NCBI GenBank assembly: GCA_036265385.1
Contig: DATAPD010000011.1
Coordinates: 1 to 9,656 of the forward strand
Source of the DNA: DATAPD01 sp036265385
Lineage (GTDB): Bacteria; Acidobacteriota; Terriglobia; Terriglobales; Acidobacteriaceae
DNA length: 9,656 nucleotides
Direction of reading: 5' to 3'
The stretch's first letter is position 1, and every line of letters starts with the position of its first letter. Of the stretch, positions 6,950 to 9,656 are shown one piece after another. Position numbers and translations under genes: made by a program. The notes under the pieces were generated by a model. It did not search any database. It saw nothing but the letters and a program-made list of their open reading frames with translations, and had not been told where the DNA came from.

Positions 6950-7086
6950 CTGTCATGTTGCACGAAGCGAAACATCCCTGGTTTATTTCCGTCGAGCGCG
7001 AGCGCTCCAATATTGCTCCGAAATGGAAGGCCTCGCCTCGCAAATTTCGTCCGCTGCGTTATAGCTTCGCTTTCTCAGAATGACAG
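6950..7086. repeat. Inverted-repeat intergenic element (REP/MITE-like)
   Basis: The 168-base gap between the GT2 and GT4 genes is almost filled by an element with imperfect terminal inverted repeats. The left end (6950-6975) begins CTGTCATGTTG and contains GAAGCGAAAC. The reverse complement of the right end (7061-7086) begins CTGTCATTCTG and contains AAGCGAAGC. Allowing one gap, roughly 18 of 26 positions agree. Inside, GAGCGC-GA-GCGCTC at 6994-7007 is a perfect 6-base stem. The GTCAT...GAAGCGAA pattern is familiar from intergenic repeats dispersed in many environmental genomes, where it is often mistranslated as 'MLHEAKH'-like peptides. There is no room for a transposase, so any mobility would need help in trans. 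Confidence 0.65.
6994..7007. other. Perfect hairpin inside the intergenic element
   Basis: GAGCGC, a two-base GA and GCGCTC form a 6-base G+C-rich stem, or a 5-base stem with a four-base loop. No T-run follows, so it is not a standard intrinsic terminator. It may act as an RNA-stability or partial transcription block between the GT2 and GT4 genes. Confidence 0.4.
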
Positions 7087-7097
7087 TTTGAGATGGA

Positions 7098-8321
7098 ATG
7101 AAGTGGATCTGTTGTCAGCTAGGCGCTCGAGAGCATTACGCGATTCCACGCGCATTATTATCTCGGGGATTGCTCGGTTGTCTCCTTACTGACGCATGGG
7201 TTCCGCCTTCCTCGTTCCTGGCGAAAATCTCCGCTGCCGGTCTCGCAGACCGGTTTCACAACGACCTGAGCGACGCGCGTGTAATAGCGTTCAATTTGTC
7301 CGTGATCTTTTTCGAAATGCGTGCACGCGCGCGCCGGCTTGCCGAATGGGAAAGAATCATCGCGCGCAATCAGTGGTTTCAACGGAAGGTCGTCGGCGCT
7401 CTCAACTCTCAACTCTCGACTCTCAGCTCTCAGGCTATTCTTTTGAGCTACAGCTACGCTGCGCTCGAACCATTTCGGTTCGCTAAATTGCATGGTTGGA
7501 AAACGCTGCTTCTCCAGATTGATCCTGGGCCTGAGGAAGAGAGGATTGTTGCAGAAGAGGTGGCGCGAGTGTCTGCGTCGGCAGGCGCATGGCAGGCTGC
7601 GCCGGTGGCTTACTGGGCTTCCTGGCGTCAAGAGTGCGACCTCGCCGACCGTATCATCGTTAATTCCGAATGGTCGCGAGAAGGTTTGATGCGCAGTGGG
7701 GTTCCGGATGGAAAATTAACATTGATACCCTTGGCATACGAAGCGTCAGAAGTCGGAGATCAGAAGACCGAAATCAGACAAGTCAGATCGTATCCTGCGC
7801 GCTTTACGCGAGACCGACCGATGCGCGTGCTTTTCCTCGGCCAAGTGAATTTGCGCAAAGGGGTCGCCAGATTACTGCAAGCGGCTCAAACTTTGCGCGA
7901 TGAGCCAGTCGAATTTTGGATCGTTGGACCCGTTCGAATCGCAAACGCAGAGACAGCAGCAGACAACGCGCGCGTGAAATGGTTTGGTCCGGTGACGCGA
8001 AAGGAGACGGCTGAAAAGTACAGAGCTGCCGATGTATTCATTCTTCCAACACTCTCGGATGGGTTTGCGATTACCCAGCTCGAAGCGCAAGCGTACGGCT
8101 TGCCCGTCATTTCGTCCAAATGTTGTGGCGGCGTAGTCGAGAACGGCCGCAACGGGATTATTCTCGAGGAACCTAGCGCAGAGTGCATTGCAGCAGCGAT
8201 TCGCGACTGCGTCGCCGATCCAAGGCGACTGCAAACACTGGCTGCCGCCTCGTACAGGCAGAATGAATTCACAACAGATGTGCTCGGCCAACGACTGCAA
8301 AATCTTGGCTCCAAGCTTTAG
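7098..8321 (+). CDS. Glycosyltransferase family 4 with two repeat-derived inserts
   Basis: The 407-residue protein has a GT-B layout. LADRIIVNSEWSREGL (182-197) is the usual end of the N-terminal domain. MRVLFLGQVNLRKGVARLLQA (242-262) opens the donor-binding domain, with the typical R/K-G motif. AADVFILPTLSDGFAITQLE (310-329) contains D-x7-E (D321, E329) in place of the commoner E-x7-E, followed by AYGLPVISS. ATG 7098 is preceded by a purine-rich GAGATGGA (7090-7097), one of the better ribosome binding sites in the window. The upstream element separates it from the GT2 gene. Two short segments look foreign: residues 102-112, encoded by a heptamer array (7401-7433), and about residues 216-230, encoded by a second one (7745-7788) just before the second domain. 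Both keep the frame. A retaining sugar transferase is expected; the substrate is unknown. Confidence 0.88.
   Translation: MKWICCQLGAREHYAIPRALLSRGLLGCLLTDAWVPPSSFLAKISAAGLADRFHNDLSDARVIAFNLSVIFFEMRARARRLAEWERIIARNQWFQRKVVGALNSQLSTLSSQAILLSYSYAALEPFRFAKLHGWKTLLLQIDPGPEEERIVAEEVARVSASAGAWQAAPVAYWASWRQECDLADRIIVNSEWSREGLMRSGVPDGKLTLIPLAYEASEVGDQKTEIRQVRSYPARFTRDRPMRVLFLGQVNLRKGVARLLQAAQTLRDEPVEFWIVGPVRIANAETAADNARVKWFGPVTRKETAEKYRAADVFILPTLSDGFAITQLEAQAYGLPVISSKCCGGVVENGRNGIILEEPSAECIAAAIRDCVADPRRLQTLAAASYRQNEFTTDVLGQRLQNLGSKL
7401..7433 (+). repeat. Heptanucleotide tandem array (CTCAACT)4.7 inside a coding gene
   Basis: The units are CTCAACT, CTCAACT, CTCGACT, CTCAGCT and a partial CTCAG. Period seven shifts frame at each unit, so three units encode seven residues. 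The peptide is LNSQLSTLSSQ, a pattern seen as low-complexity inserts in some Verrucomicrobiota and cyanobacterial proteins. Confidence 0.85.
7745..7788 (+). repeat. Degenerate heptanucleotide array (RTCAGAA-like) inside the same gene
   Basis: Successive seven-base units are GTCAGAA, GTCGGAG, ATCAGAA, GACCGAA and ATCAGAC, followed after a two-base slip by GTCAGAT. It encodes a hydrophilic stretch (SEVGDQKTEIRQVR) that lies between the two Rossmann domains of the GT4 enzyme. It is older or more decayed than the array at 7401 and uses a different unit. Confidence 0.7.
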
Positions 8322-8328
8322 TGATGCA

Positions 8329-8344
8329 CGTCAAATCAATGACG
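8329..8344 (+). terminator. Weak terminator-like or operator-like dyad
   Basis: CGTCA, a six-base loop AATCAA and TGACG form a perfect 5-base stem starting 8 bases after the GT4 stop. The bases that follow, CCTTTTAG, give only a short T-run. The stem is short for an efficient intrinsic terminator, so an operator for the following gene is equally possible. Confidence 0.3.
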
Positions 8345-8368
8345 CCTTTTAGTTTCATGTTTGTGTTT

Positions 8369-8374
8369 TATACT
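8369..8374 (+). promoter_or_regulatory. Possible -10 box (TATACT) ahead of the polymerase-like gene
   Basis: TATACT matches five of six positions of the bacterial -10 consensus and lies 20 bases before ATG 8394. No good -35 hexamer is present at 16-18 bases, so the call is tentative. If it is real, the membrane protein gene could be transcribed apart from the upstream operon, with a very short leader. Confidence 0.25.
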
Positions 8375-8393
8375 GCGCGCGGCGCCTTCGTTC

Positions 8394-9656
8394 ATGGTCA
8401 CGAGTGAACTAACATTCTATCTTGCTGCCGCAGCGTTGCTCGTACTGACCGTGGAAAGCTGCGTAAAGCTGCTGAACCGAGATAGCTTTTCCATCACGCT
8501 CGCCGTTTATGTGACAGTGTTTGGATGGTATTTCGTCGATCCGTTTCTTAACCCGGAGCAGTACACCTATATTCCTTCGTTCTTAATCAGCCAAAGTTAT
8601 GGGCAGGTGCTGCTCTTTTTGATCGGCTTTCGTTTTTTCATACCGGTTGCACGGCGTTGGATTGTCCGTCGGCGAAGTACCGGCGTGTTCCACGTGCAGA
8701 GGTTCACGCCCGAACAAGTCTTAATCGTCACGGGGGCGATCTGGCTTGTCCTCCTGTTGATTGGTATTGCTCGGATGGGTGGTGATGTGATCGGCGCGTT
8801 GTTTCCGATCGATTCACGCGCGGGCGCCACGATGTGGGGACGTAGTGCAGTAGCGACTTCGGCAACTGGATTTTTGATCGCGTCCGCTGGCTACATGTTC
8901 AATGCAATTACTGCGTTTCTCGGCGTATTGGTGTTCTTTCAGCGCAGCGCTTTCTGGCGTTGTCTTGCTGGAGCAATGTTTGTTATTTCGCTCCCCTATT
9001 TCCTTTTCGAAGGAGCGCGCAGCCACTTCCTTGCAGCGATTCTGCCTTTTATCGTCACGTATCTGTTCTATGGCCGTCACCCGCTCCTCATAAAAGTCGC
9101 GATGCTGGCCGTTGCCTTCTTCTGCCTTGATCATGGTTTCAAGCTTGTGACGGCATTTCGTGGCACCGGCTTTAGAGACCTGCTGGCTGCCGAGCACCCG
9201 TACGAGCTTGTCGATGAAGACTTGCGCCAGAGCGGCCTCAACATGATTCAGGAGCTTTGCTTCGCGAACGCTTACCTCGGCTCCGGCGCAGCGTCTCCGT
9301 CCTATGGTGGAGGATATTTGAACGAGCTGCTCAATGTCGTTCCGCGTGTGATTTGGCCCTCGAAGCCGTTAGTTGGAATTGATTACGCGAAATGGCGTGG
9401 CTTGGAGGATCCGCAAAGTGACCTCGGAGTTTCTGCTACGATTTCCACCGGAATGATAGGCGGTGGGATTTTGAACTTTGGCACATTTTTTGGCCCAGTG
9501 GCAGCGGGCATTATCATGGCGCTTTGGACTGGTCTGCTCATCCGCTGGTGGCAACAACGAGATTCGCTTTTGCGCCTTATGTTGTTCATGCTGGGGGCCG
9601 GTCTCACGTTCAACCTCGGTCGAGTCATTACTCTGCTGGTGCTTTGGCCTGTCGTG
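8394..9656 (+). CDS. O-antigen/repeat-unit polymerase-like membrane protein (Wzy-like, partial)
   Basis: The frame is open from ATG 8394 to the window edge (421 codons) with no stop, so the 3' end is missing. The protein is strongly hydrophobic. Likely membrane spans lie near residues 6-25, 34-50, 70-88, 107-126, 155-182, 188-206, 211-227, 231-247, 357-384 and 393-418. FEGARSHF (206-213) and FRGTGFRD (255-262) provide conserved-type arginines, and VVPRVIWPSKP (315-325) resembles the 'PR-x-x-WP-x-KP' signature of oligosaccharide repeat-unit polymerases. TISTGMIGGGILNFG (349-363) fits the following segment of that family. Such proteins join lipid-linked repeat units on the periplasmic side of the inner membrane. 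A TTG at 8361 is an alternative in-frame start; no Shine-Dalgarno sequence supports either. A ligase or other multi-pass glycan protein is less likely but not excluded. Confidence 0.72.
   Translation, partial: MVTSELTFYLAAAALLVLTVESCVKLLNRDSFSITLAVYVTVFGWYFVDPFLNPEQYTYIPSFLISQSYGQVLLFLIGFRFFIPVARRWIVRRRSTGVFHVQRFTPEQVLIVTGAIWLVLLLIGIARMGGDVIGALFPIDSRAGATMWGRSAVATSATGFLIASAGYMFNAITAFLGVLVFFQRSAFWRCLAGAMFVISLPYFLFEGARSHFLAAILPFIVTYLFYGRHPLLIKVAMLAVAFFCLDHGFKLVTAFRGTGFRDLLAAEHPYELVDEDLRQSGLNMIQELCFANAYLGSGAASPSYGGGYLNELLNVVPRVIWPSKPLVGIDYAKWRGLEDPQSDLGVSATISTGMIGGGILNFGTFFGPVAAGIIMALWTGLLIRWWQQRDSLLRLMLFMLGAGLTFNLGRVITLLVLWPVV

Noticed and set aside
6745..7083. 112-codon + strand open frame ending in an MLHEAKH-like peptide
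   Set aside because: It begins inside the GT2 gene in another frame and ends by translating the intergenic inverted-repeat element; such peptides are known repeat artefacts.
7401..7433. CRISPR-like repeat
   Set aside because: The units are only seven bases, directly adjacent, with no spacers, and translated within a gene; no cas genes are present.
8814..9197. 127-codon open frame on the - strand
   Set aside because: It lies wholly within the polymerase-like gene, has an odd charged composition and no recognisable domain; it is a shadow of the + strand gene.
1..9656. tRNA, rRNA, riboswitch or full insertion sequence
   Set aside because: I saw no cloverleaf, conserved rRNA segment, riboswitch core or transposase-like protein on either strand by eye.

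Overview
This window looks like part of a bacterial cell-surface polysaccharide gene cluster. Every gene I support lies on the + strand. The content points to assembly of an O-antigen-like or exopolysaccharide repeat unit: a sugar-modifying FkbM-type methyltransferase, several glycosyltransferases (GT8, GT4, GT2 and two less familiar GT-A-like types), and at the right edge a multi-pass membrane protein resembling an O-antigen/repeat-unit polymerase. Moderate GC, weak or absent Shine-Dalgarno sequences, heptanucleotide arrays that encode in-frame inserts, and an intergenic element carrying a 'GTCAT...GAAGCGAA'-type repeat together resemble soil Verrucomicrobiota. That placement is an impression from sequence style and was not tested by a search.

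Layout: 1-102 is the 3' end of an upstream gene. 96-887 is the FkbM-type methyltransferase. 897-1964 is a GT8 glycosyltransferase, 1961-3199 a GT4 glycosyltransferase, and 3196-4188 a GT-A-like glycosyltransferase with a DSD motif. 4185-5033 is a second GT-A-like protein, and 5104-5964 is a diverged tandem copy of it that carries two opposite one-base frameshifts. 6066-6929 is a GT2 glycosyltransferase. 6930-7097 is a spacer holding an inverted-repeat element. 7098-8321 is a GT4 glycosyltransferase with two repeat-derived inserts. 8394 to the window end is the polymerase-like membrane protein, cut by the window edge.

From 897 to 5107 the genes are chained by ATGA stop/start overlaps, so this part reads as one translationally coupled operon. 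In the expected division of labour, the glycosyltransferases would build a lipid-linked repeat unit on the cytoplasmic face of the inner membrane, the methyltransferase would decorate it, and the polymerase would join exported units on the periplasmic face. Donor and acceptor sugars cannot be read from the sequence.

The most striking structure is a tandem duplication of about 0.95 kb (4077-5025 and 5026 to about 5959). It copied the last part of the 3196-4188 gene together with the whole following gene. It left a recognisable 'ghost' C-terminus (5027-5107) between the copies, still open and still ending in the ATGA overlap. I found no wholly new system here. The interesting signals are this duplication, the frameshifted copy, the repeat element and the heptamer arrays.
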